From: an uncultured Lachnospiraceae bacterium | Lineage (GTDB): Bacteria > Bacillota > Clostridia > Lachnospirales > Lachnospiraceae | DNA length: 43,267 nt | Assembly: GCA_946183625.1 (NCBI GenBank) | Contig: CAMHCL010000001.1 | Span: forward strand, 1-43,267 | Direction: 5' to 3' | Notes under the pieces: generated by a model | Told to the model about the DNA's origin: nothing | The model's input: only the letters and a program-made list of their open reading frames with translations | The model's database searches: none | In this document: piece by piece, positions 16,997-25,432 of the stretch | Numbering within the stretch: the stretch's first letter is position 1 | How the letters are laid out: every line of letters starts with the position of its first letter | Program-made: the position numbers and the translations under genes

Positions 16997-17971
16997 TTAC
17001 TTATCCTCACTTGTTATTACAATCTTGCCATCTTCAATATCTATCTTTACACGATTGGAATTAATTCCTGCCGCCTTACGCATTTCATCAGACAGTTTTA
17101 CGCGTCCGGCCTTATCAAGAATGGAGAATTCCTCGTGGCTGTCATTAGGATTGAATCCCAGCTGTTCACCATTTGCATCGCCGCTTCCCCACGCAGCACC
17201 ATCAACGAAGTTTTCTCCAGCTTCAATCGCCTTCTCATACTGTTCCTTCAGAATTCTCTCGCTGCTGATCTTGCCGTCAGAGATCATTACAACTCTGTCC
17301 ACACGGTCAGCCAGTCCTATATCATGAGTAACTATAATAATAGTTATTCCAAGTTTTCTATTGATATCCCTGAACATATCCTGAAGCATTATGGATGTCT
17401 TCCTGTCCACGGCACCTGTCGGCTCATCCATCAGAAGAAGCTCAGGTTCATTAGCCAGCGCAACAGCTATGGCAACTCTCTGCTGCTCACCACCGGACAA
17501 CATGGCCGGGAAGGAATTCTCCTTATCAGCGAGACCTACTGCATCCAGAAGATAGCGTGCTCTCTCCCTCTTCTCCTTACGTGACATTTTGGTAAACATC
17601 AGAGGCATCTCTATATTTTCAGCAACTGTAAGATAGAAAAGCAGGTTGTCAGAATTCTTCTGCCATACGAAACCTATATGGTCATTTCTGAACTTGGCCA
17701 ATTGCTTATTCGACAGGTCATTCAGGCAGACTCCATCGTAATAAACTCCGCCCACACTAGGTCTGTCCATGGCGCCAAGAAGCCCCAGAAGTGTTGACTT
17801 ACCACTTCCGGACTTACCGATTATCGCCATGAGCTCACCCTTCTCAACTTCCAGATCAAGTCCCTGAAGCGCCATAACTTCTATCTCTTCAGACTTATAT
17901 ATCCTTACCAGGTTATCACATCTGATATATGGTACATGTTCAGTTGTATTTTCTTCTGTGAATTGATCCAT
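16997..17971 (-). CDS. ABC transporter ATP-binding protein with C-terminal AbrB-like domain
   Basis: The N-terminal 230 residues form a complete ABC ATPase: Walker A GKSGSGKSTLL, signature LSGGEQQRVAIAVALA, Walker B LLLMDEPTGAVD and H-loop IIVTHD. An approximately 45-residue linker follows. The last 45 residues (about 279-324) read as a SpoVT/AbrB swapped-hairpin domain: ILDKAGRVKLSDEMRKAAGI, then VKIDIEDGKIVITSED, matching the D-x-x-GR-(V/I)-x-(L/I)-P-x-E-(I/M)-R-x-x-(A/L)-GI pattern except that the usual Pro is Ser. AbrB domains dimerise and usually bind DNA, so this ATPase may be regulated or may regulate. It is the last gene of a five-gene exporter operon and starts 37 bases after the other ATPase. 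GAGGT precedes the ATG. Confidence 0.88.
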   Translation of the reverse strand: MDQFTEENTTEHVPYIRCDNLVRIYKSEEIEVMALQGLDLEVEKGELMAIIGKSGSGKSTLLGLLGAMDRPSVGGVYYDGVCLNDLSNKQLAKFRNDHIGFVWQKNSDNLLFYLTVAENIEMPLMFTKMSRKEKRERARYLLDAVGLADKENSFPAMLSGGEQQRVAIAVALANEPELLLMDEPTGAVDRKTSIMLQDMFRDINRKLGITIIIVTHDIGLADRVDRVVMISDGKISSERILKEQYEKAIEAGENFVDGAAWGSGDANGEQLGFNPNDSHEEFSILDKAGRVKLSDEMRKAAGINSNRVKIDIEDGKIVITSEDK

Positions 17972-18008
17972 TTCTTTACCTCATCTGGTCGGTTTCCAGT
18001 GAATCTCT

Positions 18009-18710
18009 TTATCCCAACTTAATTACATCATCCGCCAGCTCAGCCAGCCTCAGATCATGTGTATTCATTATGATAGTAATACCCTCACTATGAGCCAGGT
18101 GCTTGAAGAGCTCTGTGATCCTGATACCCGATTCCGTATCAAGAGCTCCTGTTGGCTCATCAGCAAAAAGGATTTCAGGTCTGTGAGCATAGGCCCTGGC
18201 AATGGCTATTCTCTGTCTCTCACCACCGGACAGCTCCTCAGGAAAATGCTTTCCTCTGTCGCTGAGCCCTACACTTTCCAGGACTTCCTTTATCCTCTCA
18301 TCTCTATCACCCTTGTACTCAGCCGTACGTAGTCCGAAATCTATATTCTCATAAGCCGTCATAACAGGAATAAGCGCCACCGACTGGAATACAAAGCCCA
18401 TCCTGAAACGTCTCAGCTTCTCCTTCTCTTCAACTGACATCTGAGAATATCTGTTCTCCTTAAGATATATCTCCCCTTCGTCAAATGTATCGAGGGTGCT
18501 GAGCATGTTAAGAAGAGTAGTCTTTCCGGATCCGGATCTACCCATTATCATGATGAGGTTACCGGCGCCAAACTTATAGTTCACATGATCCAGAACTACC
18601 TGCTGGCCACCGTCACCCGTCTTATATGCTTTTACAAGGTTCTCTACCAGCAGGATGGTGTTATCATCTCTACTGACTGCCCCTTCCATATTGTACATGT
18701 CTTCAGCCAT
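18009..18710 (-). CDS. ABC transporter ATP-binding protein (second, single-domain ATPase)
   Basis: This 233-residue ATPase has Walker A GRSGSGKTTLLNM, signature LSGGERQRIAIARAYA, Walker B ILFADEPTGALD and H-loop IIMNTHD. All catalytic motifs are intact. It belongs to the MacB/LolD class. Its start lies one base after the stop of the large permease, and GGGAG is 9 bases upstream. Because the operon encodes one permease carrying two FtsX-like halves and two different ATPases, a heterodimer with the AbrB-fused ATPase is the likely arrangement (inference). Confidence 0.92.
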   Translation of the reverse strand: MAEDMYNMEGAVSRDDNTILLVENLVKAYKTGDGGQQVVLDHVNYKFGAGNLIMIMGRSGSGKTTLLNMLSTLDTFDEGEIYLKENRYSQMSVEEKEKLRRFRMGFVFQSVALIPVMTAYENIDFGLRTAEYKGDRDERIKEVLESVGLSDRGKHFPEELSGGERQRIAIARAYAHRPEILFADEPTGALDTESGIRITELFKHLAHSEGITIIMNTHDLRLAELADDVIKLG

Positions 18711-18711
18711 A

Positions 18712-21642
18712 TCAATCGTCTCCCAGCTTCAGAGCCTCTGTAATGTTCAGATCCTTGATGATCCTTCTGTTCCAGATGATACATATCACCATAAATAACA
18801 GAAGTATCAGTCCCAGCTTCAGCATATCCCCAAGGGACGAGCTGGCAAAAAGTGCTATATTATGCTTCTGTGGCAGATAGAATGTTGCAAAAAGCTTTGC
18901 AAAAAGCTTCGACGACAAAACACCGGCAATGATTCCCGCCATTATCGCAACCAGCGACAGGAACGCCTGCTCTATCATTATCATACTATTGATCTCTTTC
19001 CGGCTGATACCCATAGCACGGTATATACCAAACAGAAGTTCTCTGTCTCTTATGGATGTGAGCCAGTAGATCATGTAGCCAATAATACACAGAATAAGTG
19101 CAATAATGAAATCCGCCGTAAAAAGTCCATTTGTGATCTGAAGAATAGCAGTGGACTTCTCCTCCAGGATTTCCTCATCAGTTGATACAACATCATTCAG
19201 GTATCTGTCAGTTCCCTCAAACTCCACCTTCAGCTTATCTCTTACTTCATCTGTGGAAGCATCTGTCCTGACCCATACCTCATAAGGCATAGTTCCAAAT
19301 ACAGACATAGAGTTCGAATAATTCATAATTATAAGGCTTCTATTTGTACTGGATTTCTTCACAGTCTTAACCACAGGATCACTGAGGATATTATCAAGTC
19401 CAGGATGATTTTCTCCCGAAACCACTACTTCCTCAGTCTCATCAGAATAAGCATATTTATACTTATCATATCCCGGCCAGGCGTCGATAATTCCTACAAC
19501 CTTAAGGTCGGAACCACCTGCATCGTCACTTCCATACATTTCAGGAATAGGAGACTTAATGAATACCCTGATCATATCTCCTTCCTTTATCTCAAATGTA
19601 TTGGCCAAATTCCTTGATATCAGGATACCTTCTTTATTCTTTGCCAATGTGTTCAGATAATTATACCAATGTTTATCATTAAGGTTTGGATCAAGCTGAG
19701 CTATCTCCCCAAACTCCTTGGTGTTGACTCCCATGATCGTGACATTCGGAACATTTTTCTGCTTTGCAACAGCAATACCCTTTTCGCTATACATAACCTT
19801 GGTAATTGCATCAAATGTACCGTCATCATTCAGGTGCTCATATGCCTGATATGCTGGTTCTCTATAATCCCAGGTCTTAAAATCAATACCTCTTGTCTTA
19901 AGCTTCCATTTCTCCTTGATCCTCATTTCAGTACCAACATTATATTCAATTCTGGCCTGCTTATTGGCATTTATTGTTCTAGCCATATTTGCATTAAAAA
20001 GGCTCATAGCCACAGTCATAACCAGGAAGATGGAAATAACACCAGAACTCTTTCTGGTTCTGAGGATCTGCAGAAGTCCTGCATAAGTCGCGATCTTATA
20101 CTTCTTGCTGCCAAGCTTTGTAACAAACTTTACTACATAGAATATAAGTCTCATTATCAACATTCCACACGCAAATAAGAACAAAGTGGAATTGATGAAG
20201 ATGACCGGATCGATTCCCTTTCCATTAATTACATCCTGAGCAAGATTGTCCAGCTGCTTGTTGTAGTTCACCAGAAGATAGATTGAGATTGCGATCAGGA
20301 TTATATCCAGATAATATCGCTCCCATGTCGGAACCACACTTCTCTTCTTTCCCTCTTTCTTCTTCTTGAAGAAAAGCAGAACAGGTATAATCATAATGAT
20401 TATCGCGACTATGCAGGCAACCAATCCCGCCAGTATCATAGACGGAGTAAATATGTAATCCTTGGTACTGATCCTGTCAGCACCCCAGGTAAAGCTCATA
20501 AAATCATCTGTTCCGGCTACAAGCTTTCCGAGCAGGAATCCAAGCAGGACACCAGGAGCAAGTGAAACAGCACAAAGGATTACAGACTGTATAAGATACA
20601 TTCCTATAATCCTTGACTTACTTAAACCTCTGTCTCTCAGGTTTCTAAGTTCCCCGTTTTCAGAATCAATGATCCTGAAGGATATCATTCCTATGAAAAC
20701 GATTACAAGAATAATAAGTGGAAGCGTAATGACATAAGTCATCTGCTTAATCGAAACACTCTCCTTATTGTAATTCTTCACAACAGGAGTAATACTTTCA
20801 GAAATATATAAATCCTTCTTCAGAATGCTCTTTATTGCAGCCTGAATATACATTACATTTGTCGAATCAATATATCTGTAATCAACGGCATGATTGACGC
20901 GGTAATACACATTCTTCTCACCGGTCTGTACCAGATAATCAAAGAAATCCTTGTCAACTATAAGGAATGCCCTCTCAGGTAATCCCTCATTCCAGTAATA
21001 ATCATCACGATTTTCTCTTACAATACCCGACACATAGACCACTGCGTCCTCAGTTGCACTGACCTTCGAAAGAGTAATGACTTCACCAGGTACCACGCCA
21101 TAAGTAGTGGCCATACTTTCACTGACATAGCAAGGCACAGCACCTTCCGGAATCTCAACTCCAGAATCACTATAAGAGGATATATCCTCTCCCATTTCGA
21201 CGCCTGATATAACAGTAAAATGTTCTTCATCCGTGTCATAATACCCTACATCAGCATGTCCGCTGTCACCATAGCTATATAAAACCTGTACATTTTTAAC
21301 GAAGATGGTCCGCTGATCAGAAACAACAGGAATCTGAAGCTTCCTATCCCAGTCATTTACTATGTCATCCACATAATCATGCATGAAATCTGAAGGTTTG
21401 GAGTCCCCCATATTTTCCTTAACATCTTCATAATGCAAGGCATCCTCTCTCTGAAGTACTGCAGGGAATGCTCCTGAGCTTTCATATTGTCTCAAGAATC
21501 CACTCATGACAGACTTATCCAGAGAACCACGCCTAAACATCATAACCAGTGAGAACATGGTTATCATGGAGACAATACCTACTATCAGACACAGGTAGAG
21601 CTTATATTTATTTTTAATCTTGACTAAAATGTACCTGATCAT
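18712..21642 (-). CDS. Large FtsX-type ABC transporter permease (two FtsX-like halves)
   Basis: This 976-residue permease has an N-terminal membrane helix (about 10-35), an extracytoplasmic domain to about residue 300, then a cluster of helices at about 305-325, 350-375, 400-430, 445-465 and 485-505, a further one near 540, a second large extracytoplasmic domain (about 560-840), and three final helices at about 850-970. FtsX-type motifs occur in both halves: NGELRNLRDRGLSKSRIIGM in the first, and DRELLFGIYRAMGISRKEIN in the second. The layout is the duplicated 10-helix type used by some peptide-sensing and export systems. Its ATG overlaps the preceding stop by four bases (ATGA). Export substrate unknown. 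Confidence 0.9.
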   Translation of the reverse strand: MIRYILVKIKNKYKLYLCLIVGIVSMITMFSLVMMFRRGSLDKSVMSGFLRQYESSGAFPAVLQREDALHYEDVKENMGDSKPSDFMHDYVDDIVNDWDRKLQIPVVSDQRTIFVKNVQVLYSYGDSGHADVGYYDTDEEHFTVISGVEMGEDISSYSDSGVEIPEGAVPCYVSESMATTYGVVPGEVITLSKVSATEDAVVYVSGIVRENRDDYYWNEGLPERAFLIVDKDFFDYLVQTGEKNVYYRVNHAVDYRYIDSTNVMYIQAAIKSILKKDLYISESITPVVKNYNKESVSIKQMTYVITLPLIILVIVFIGMISFRIIDSENGELRNLRDRGLSKSRIIGMYLIQSVILCAVSLAPGVLLGFLLGKLVAGTDDFMSFTWGADRISTKDYIFTPSMILAGLVACIVAIIIMIIPVLLFFKKKKEGKKRSVVPTWERYYLDIILIAISIYLLVNYNKQLDNLAQDVINGKGIDPVIFINSTLFLFACGMLIMRLIFYVVKFVTKLGSKKYKIATYAGLLQILRTRKSSGVISIFLVMTVAMSLFNANMARTINANKQARIEYNVGTEMRIKEKWKLKTRGIDFKTWDYREPAYQAYEHLNDDGTFDAITKVMYSEKGIAVAKQKNVPNVTIMGVNTKEFGEIAQLDPNLNDKHWYNYLNTLAKNKEGILISRNLANTFEIKEGDMIRVFIKSPIPEMYGSDDAGGSDLKVVGIIDAWPGYDKYKYAYSDETEEVVVSGENHPGLDNILSDPVVKTVKKSSTNRSLIIMNYSNSMSVFGTMPYEVWVRTDASTDEVRDKLKVEFEGTDRYLNDVVSTDEEILEEKSTAILQITNGLFTADFIIALILCIIGYMIYWLTSIRDRELLFGIYRAMGISRKEINSMIMIEQAFLSLVAIMAGIIAGVLSSKLFAKLFATFYLPQKHNIALFASSSLGDMLKLGLILLLFMVICIIWNRRIIKDLNITEALKLGDD

Positions 21643-23939
21643 ATAAGTATTACATCTCCCACATTTATGCCGTTAAGTACCAGCACTTCTTTACCAATAT
21701 TATCCGAATCAAGAGGTACTACAAATTCCTTTACTATCTGTCCATTCTTTACTTTCCATACGAAGTATTTCTCATTTCCTGAGAGCTTATCAGTTTCCAA
21801 ATGAATAGCTCCTCTAGGAATAGCTACCGAATTCTCCATATAGTTGTTATCAAAAAGAAGAGTTGCGCCAGTCAGTTCCTCTATCGTTACATCACTATCC
21901 ACTTCAACATAAAACTGTTCTCCGGTTCTGGTTCCCTGAGGTTCTACAGTCTCAAAGCGTTCATTATTTCTGGTGAATAGAATATATCTGGTTTTCTGTC
22001 CACACTTTCCTATAGTATGGCCCTCATATTCCTTACCATCCTTTTCGAACCTGACCTTCTGTCCTAAAGCAGGAGCAACCGGAATTCCTCCCACTGCCTT
22101 TGTAGAACCACTTGGTACACCTACGTAGAGGATCAGTTTGCCTTCTGATGATTTTCTTTTGGTTACAGTCATAATGTATTCGCCAGACTTTAATATGGCA
22201 TTATCCAGAGACACCTCATAATCCAGAACTCCATCGGAACTGGCATATAGATGTTGTATTCCATCCCCATCTACATCCCCACAGATCTGATTATATTTTT
22301 TAGAAAGTGCTGATCTGTCAGAATTATAAATAGCCTCATCAAATTCATGGATTGCATTAAGCGCATCCAGCTGACACTGAGTTCTCTCTGCCAGATATCT
22401 GGTTTCTCTTATGGCATCCGTATCTGTCGCCATCATAGATGGATCCATGTTATTCGCATCATTTATAACGCCCTCCAGTTCTTCCTTCTGGGCATTGTAA
22501 TCTTTGAGTGTCTTTTGATGATCGCTATCCAGCTTACTTATCTCCAAGCGGAGTTTTTCCTTCTCAGATACACCCGAACTAAGCTTTATATCGAAGAGAT
22601 GATCTCCCGCCGATACATTCCCTGGCTCCGCCAGATTGGTGATCGTACCCGAATATCTGGCAATGTAAATATCTGTTCCCGGATATGTAGCATCAAAATA
22701 TTTTGTATCGTATGTATCTCCAAAGGTAGCTGTTACCACTTCATATTCTTTATATTCATTTGGGATCATCGTAAGAGTTTTATAGAAGATCTCTTCGCCT
22801 TCTTCAACACCACTCTTGATCTCTGTGTAGAGTCCATCCGTAGCGCCTACTTCAACTTTTCGTCTCTCCATCTTGGAATAATCAACAGTCACATCGCCAG
22901 GAGTAGCACCCTCTATTACGGCATCCTCTCCTGTTTTCACATATAGATAGGTACCTTCCTCCTCATAATAGAGAGAGTCATTTCCAACAGTAAGAACATA
23001 ATCCCTGCTGCTGTTCATGAAGTAGAGCGGCAGAGTTTCACCCATCGTAAGTTTTCTTCCATCAATAGGAACAAATCTCATATATGGGAATTTACCCTTT
23101 GATGTTGCATAAGAAACTTCTGAGTTAGTATAATCCAGTTCATCTATATCTACTGGCTCACCACCTATAACAGTCCACTTGCTTTGGAACTTCTCAAATT
23201 GATAATCTTTGAGATCCTGGGCTTTCATTTCTATATACAGGTCGTCATAATCTGAGATCACAACTATATTGGTATTGCCCTCTAGTACATTTCCCTTACT
23301 GAGATCAGCAACAAATGTAACATATCCTGAATGCGGAGCTAAAAATGTCTGCTTGTCCCTCTCCTCAACCAGCTTTGCAATGTCTTTATCCAGACTGGCT
23401 ATCTGCTGATCCAGAAGTGCCAGATCATATGAAAGTTCTTCCTGTTCTTCTGCAGTCTGTACTACCTTGGCTTCAGCTCCTTCCGGATTTCCTACGAAGT
23501 CCTCTGTCATTCTCTCATATCCCAGTTCTTCAATCCTGGCATCATGAGTCTTCTGAGCCCTGATCTTACTCTTCTGTAGTTTAGTCTTCTGGTTCGACAG
23601 TTCATTTATCTGTTCATTCAGATCTGTTACATCACCATAGGCTACTATCTGTCCTTCTTCTATGTAATCACCTATCTCGACCTCGATGCTGCTTACGCTT
23701 ACCATCTCCTTCGAGAAGCATGGATAGTCCATAGGAACAACTATTCCATAGAACATGTTGCTTCTTCCCACAATCCTCTTTTCTACAGGTCTGAAGAATG
23801 CCTGAGTTCCGGTGGATTCAAGCAGTTCAGGAACTTCTCTCTTCTGACCGCATGCCGTGGCAAGAGAAACAGTTCCCAGAAGCTGTGCAAAGATAAGTGT
23901 GCATACTATGAAGTTTTTTATATTTCTCTTTATTTTCAT
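21639..23939 (-). CDS. Tandem HlyD-like adaptor protein (two membrane-fusion modules)
   Basis: The protein has an N-terminal signal sequence ending at LATAC (Cys30), a possible but weak lipobox. It then carries two adaptor modules. Module 1 (about 45-390) has half-motif IEVEIGDYIEEGQIVAYGD, a coiled-coil hairpin and return motif APHSGYVTFVADLSKGNV. Module 2 (about 400-765) has IARYSGTITNLAEPGNVSAG, another coiled coil, and SSDGVLDYEVSLDNAILKSG. A dockerin-like calcium loop, GDVDGDG, lies in the second hairpin. I chose ATG 23939 (protein MKIKRNIKN), one base after the upstream stop; the longer reading begins at a TTG inside the previous gene. At 766 residues it is about twice the usual adaptor length. 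Confidence 0.82.
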   Translation of the reverse strand: MKIKRNIKNFIVCTLIFAQLLGTVSLATACGQKREVPELLESTGTQAFFRPVEKRIVGRSNMFYGIVVPMDYPCFSKEMVSVSSIEVEIGDYIEEGQIVAYGDVTDLNEQINELSNQKTKLQKSKIRAQKTHDARIEELGYERMTEDFVGNPEGAEAKVVQTAEEQEELSYDLALLDQQIASLDKDIAKLVEERDKQTFLAPHSGYVTFVADLSKGNVLEGNTNIVVISDYDDLYIEMKAQDLKDYQFEKFQSKWTVIGGEPVDIDELDYTNSEVSYATSKGKFPYMRFVPIDGRKLTMGETLPLYFMNSSRDYVLTVGNDSLYYEEEGTYLYVKTGEDAVIEGATPGDVTVDYSKMERRKVEVGATDGLYTEIKSGVEEGEEIFYKTLTMIPNEYKEYEVVTATFGDTYDTKYFDATYPGTDIYIARYSGTITNLAEPGNVSAGDHLFDIKLSSGVSEKEKLRLEISKLDSDHQKTLKDYNAQKEELEGVINDANNMDPSMMATDTDAIRETRYLAERTQCQLDALNAIHEFDEAIYNSDRSALSKKYNQICGDVDGDGIQHLYASSDGVLDYEVSLDNAILKSGEYIMTVTKRKSSEGKLILYVGVPSGSTKAVGGIPVAPALGQKVRFEKDGKEYEGHTIGKCGQKTRYILFTRNNERFETVEPQGTRTGEQFYVEVDSDVTIEELTGATLLFDNNYMENSVAIPRGAIHLETDKLSGNEKYFVWKVKNGQIVKEFVVPLDSDNIGKEVLVLNGINVGDVILI

Positions 23940-23940
23940 A

Positions 23941-25104
23941 TCACTTAACCGCAACTATCTCTCCGCCTTCAAGACCTTCTCTTATTACTATATAATCATC
24001 TACACGTCCACCAACTGTGACACGTACAGCTTTAAAGTCTTCATTCTCTGTTTTTACAAATACATAATTTCCATCTTCCGCTTCAATCACTGCCCCCTTC
24101 TCAACATACACCGCATCCTTAATTTCAGGCTGTTCATATGTCAGGATAAGAGACAGGCTCGGTACCACATTATCATTTCCAAGAAGCTTGAAGTAAACAT
24201 CATCTCCCGGCTTATATGCAGCATCTGTCGGAGATGCGTTATCTGCATCTGTTGGAGATGCGCTGGCGAAGCTGGCATCTGTTGGAGATGCACCATTTGC
24301 ATAAGCCTTACCCTCAGCCGGATCCATAACCTCTAAGTCATACTTTTCCAGGAAAGTAACACCTGTATATACGTCTCCAGGTTTGAACTGCAGACCACCC
24401 TCTGCAGCGCTCTCATCAATTTCTACAACATCAGGCTTAAATACATATATTCCAGCCCCTTTAAATACCTTTATAAGCGGCGAACCAATTGCAATATATC
24501 CATCCTGAAGAGATGCATCTACATAGCTCACCATGCCGCTTGATTCAGAAATAATATTCAATTCACTATAGGTCTTGTTGATATCTTCAATACTGATATT
24601 AGCTATCGCTATATCAGCCTTAACACTTTCAATCTCATATGTCATATCAAGGTTCGGATCTATAGCCACCATATTCCTGTAATGCTCTAATTTAAGAATA
24701 TCCTCTGCTCTTTGCTTCTGATACTCCTTCAGCTTGTCATCAAGAATCTTCGACTTTAAGGTCACAAGAACATCACCGACGTTAACACGATCGCCAACAT
24801 TCACCTTAACCTCATCTACTTCGACATCATAATTATCTATAAGTCGTGTAGCTTCGTTCTGACTATATCTATAGGTATCTTCATCGGAATTGACCAGGGA
24901 TAGAGTTTTCTCAAAGACAGGCTTCAGATCACCTCTCTTAACTTCTGTCACACTCTCTGCTGGTCCATCATATACGACGTCACCTGCTGGAACCAGAGAA
25001 TCTGTTGCTTTCTTCTGACATCCGGCAAGCACAAAAAGAAGAAGCAGAAACGCTTCTATGATGCATAGTTTCTTCTTTAAATCACGTAAAACTTTAACCT
25101 TCAT
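23941..25104 (-). CDS. HlyD-like adaptor lipoprotein
   Basis: This 387-residue protein starts with a lipoprotein signal peptide ending in VLAGC (lipid-anchored Cys29). The barrel-sandwich motif VKVNVGDRVNVGDVLVTLKS, a coiled-coil hairpin (about 115-175) and the return motif ISESSGMVSYVDASLQDG identify a membrane-fusion adaptor. A low-complexity insert at about 268-296 contains three ASPTDA repeats. The C-terminus (about 320-387) is a typical barrel region ending KAVRVTVGGRVDDYIVIREG. It is the first gene of the operon, under the promoter at 25145-25173. The ribosome site is weak (AAAGAGA), so translation of the first gene may be low. Confidence 0.85.
   Translation of the reverse strand: MKVKVLRDLKKKLCIIEAFLLLLFVLAGCQKKATDSLVPAGDVVYDGPAESVTEVKRGDLKPVFEKTLSLVNSDEDTYRYSQNEATRLIDNYDVEVDEVKVNVGDRVNVGDVLVTLKSKILDDKLKEYQKQRAEDILKLEHYRNMVAIDPNLDMTYEIESVKADIAIANISIEDINKTYSELNIISESSGMVSYVDASLQDGYIAIGSPLIKVFKGAGIYVFKPDVVEIDESAAEGGLQFKPGDVYTGVTFLEKYDLEVMDPAEGKAYANGASPTDASFASASPTDADNASPTDAAYKPGDDVYFKLLGNDNVVPSLSLILTYEQPEIKDAVYVEKGAVIEAEDGNYVFVKTENEDFKAVRVTVGGRVDDYIVIREGLEGGEIVAVK
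24221..24291. repeat. Three copies of a 17-bp hairpin-forming motif inside the adaptor gene
   Basis: GCATCTG(T/C)... copies lie at 24221-24237, 24245-24261 and 24275-24291. Each reads GCATCTGTTGGAGATGC (first copy has TCGG in place of TTGG). The arms GCATCT and AGATGC pair, so each copy forms a small hairpin, and each encodes ASPTDA on the minus strand. Confidence 0.85.
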
Positions 25105-25144
25105 CTGTTTTTCGTCTCTTTATAAAATTTTCCCCCTGTGTGGT

Positions 25145-25173
25145 AATATATCATTTTATTCATTATTAAACAA
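25145..25173 (-). promoter_or_regulatory. Putative promoter of the five-gene ABC exporter operon
   Basis: TTGTTT (25168-25173) and TATATT (25145-25150) are 17 bases apart on the minus strand, about 40 bases before ATG 25104. Six bases upstream of the -35 begins the palindrome ATATTTGCCA / TGGCAAATAT (25179-25206), which could act as an operator or as the end of the adjacent element. Confidence 0.6.
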
Positions 25174-25189
25174 TATACATATTTGCCAA

Positions 25190-25432
25190 AAAATAGTGGC
25201 AAATATTCACTCATCACGCGGCTTGCGCCTCAAATCGCATGTACCAGAATTGCTAAAGCAATTCTGCATACGCTTCGCGTATGTCTGTGCTTCGCACAGG
25301 TATCCTTTGCTTCGCACAGGATGCTCGCCCTAAAGGCCGAGCACTATCACGTAACAGTTCTAAGGATGCAAAATACGCATCCAAAGAACTGACGTCACTA
25401 CATGGTTCTTCGTGGATATTTGCCACTATTTT
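25190..25432. repeat. Multi-hairpin element bounded by 17-bp perfect inverted repeats
   Basis: AAAATAGTGGCAAATAT at 25190-25206 is perfectly inverted at 25416-25432. Between them lie six consecutive hairpins: 25245-25266 (9-bp stem, TAAA loop), 25267-25283 (7-bp stem, TTC loop), 25285-25299 (6 bp, TTC), 25302-25322 (one mismatch, TTC), 25322-25343 (one mismatch, CTAAA-type loop) and 25355-25391 (7 + 6 bp with a symmetric AA/AA internal loop). A second palindrome overlaps the left end (25179-25206). The right arm abuts the stop codon of the EAL gene. There is no transposase or reverse transcriptase nearby. It could be a non-autonomous mobile element, a structured RNA, or the EAL 3' end. A 60-codon ORF (25435-25253, minus) runs through it, overlapping the EAL stop as ATGA; I do not call it a gene. 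Confidence 0.85.

Noticed and set aside
25190..25432. Retron or group II intron
   Set aside because: Inverted ends and hairpins are present, but there is no reverse transcriptase gene and no domain V signature.
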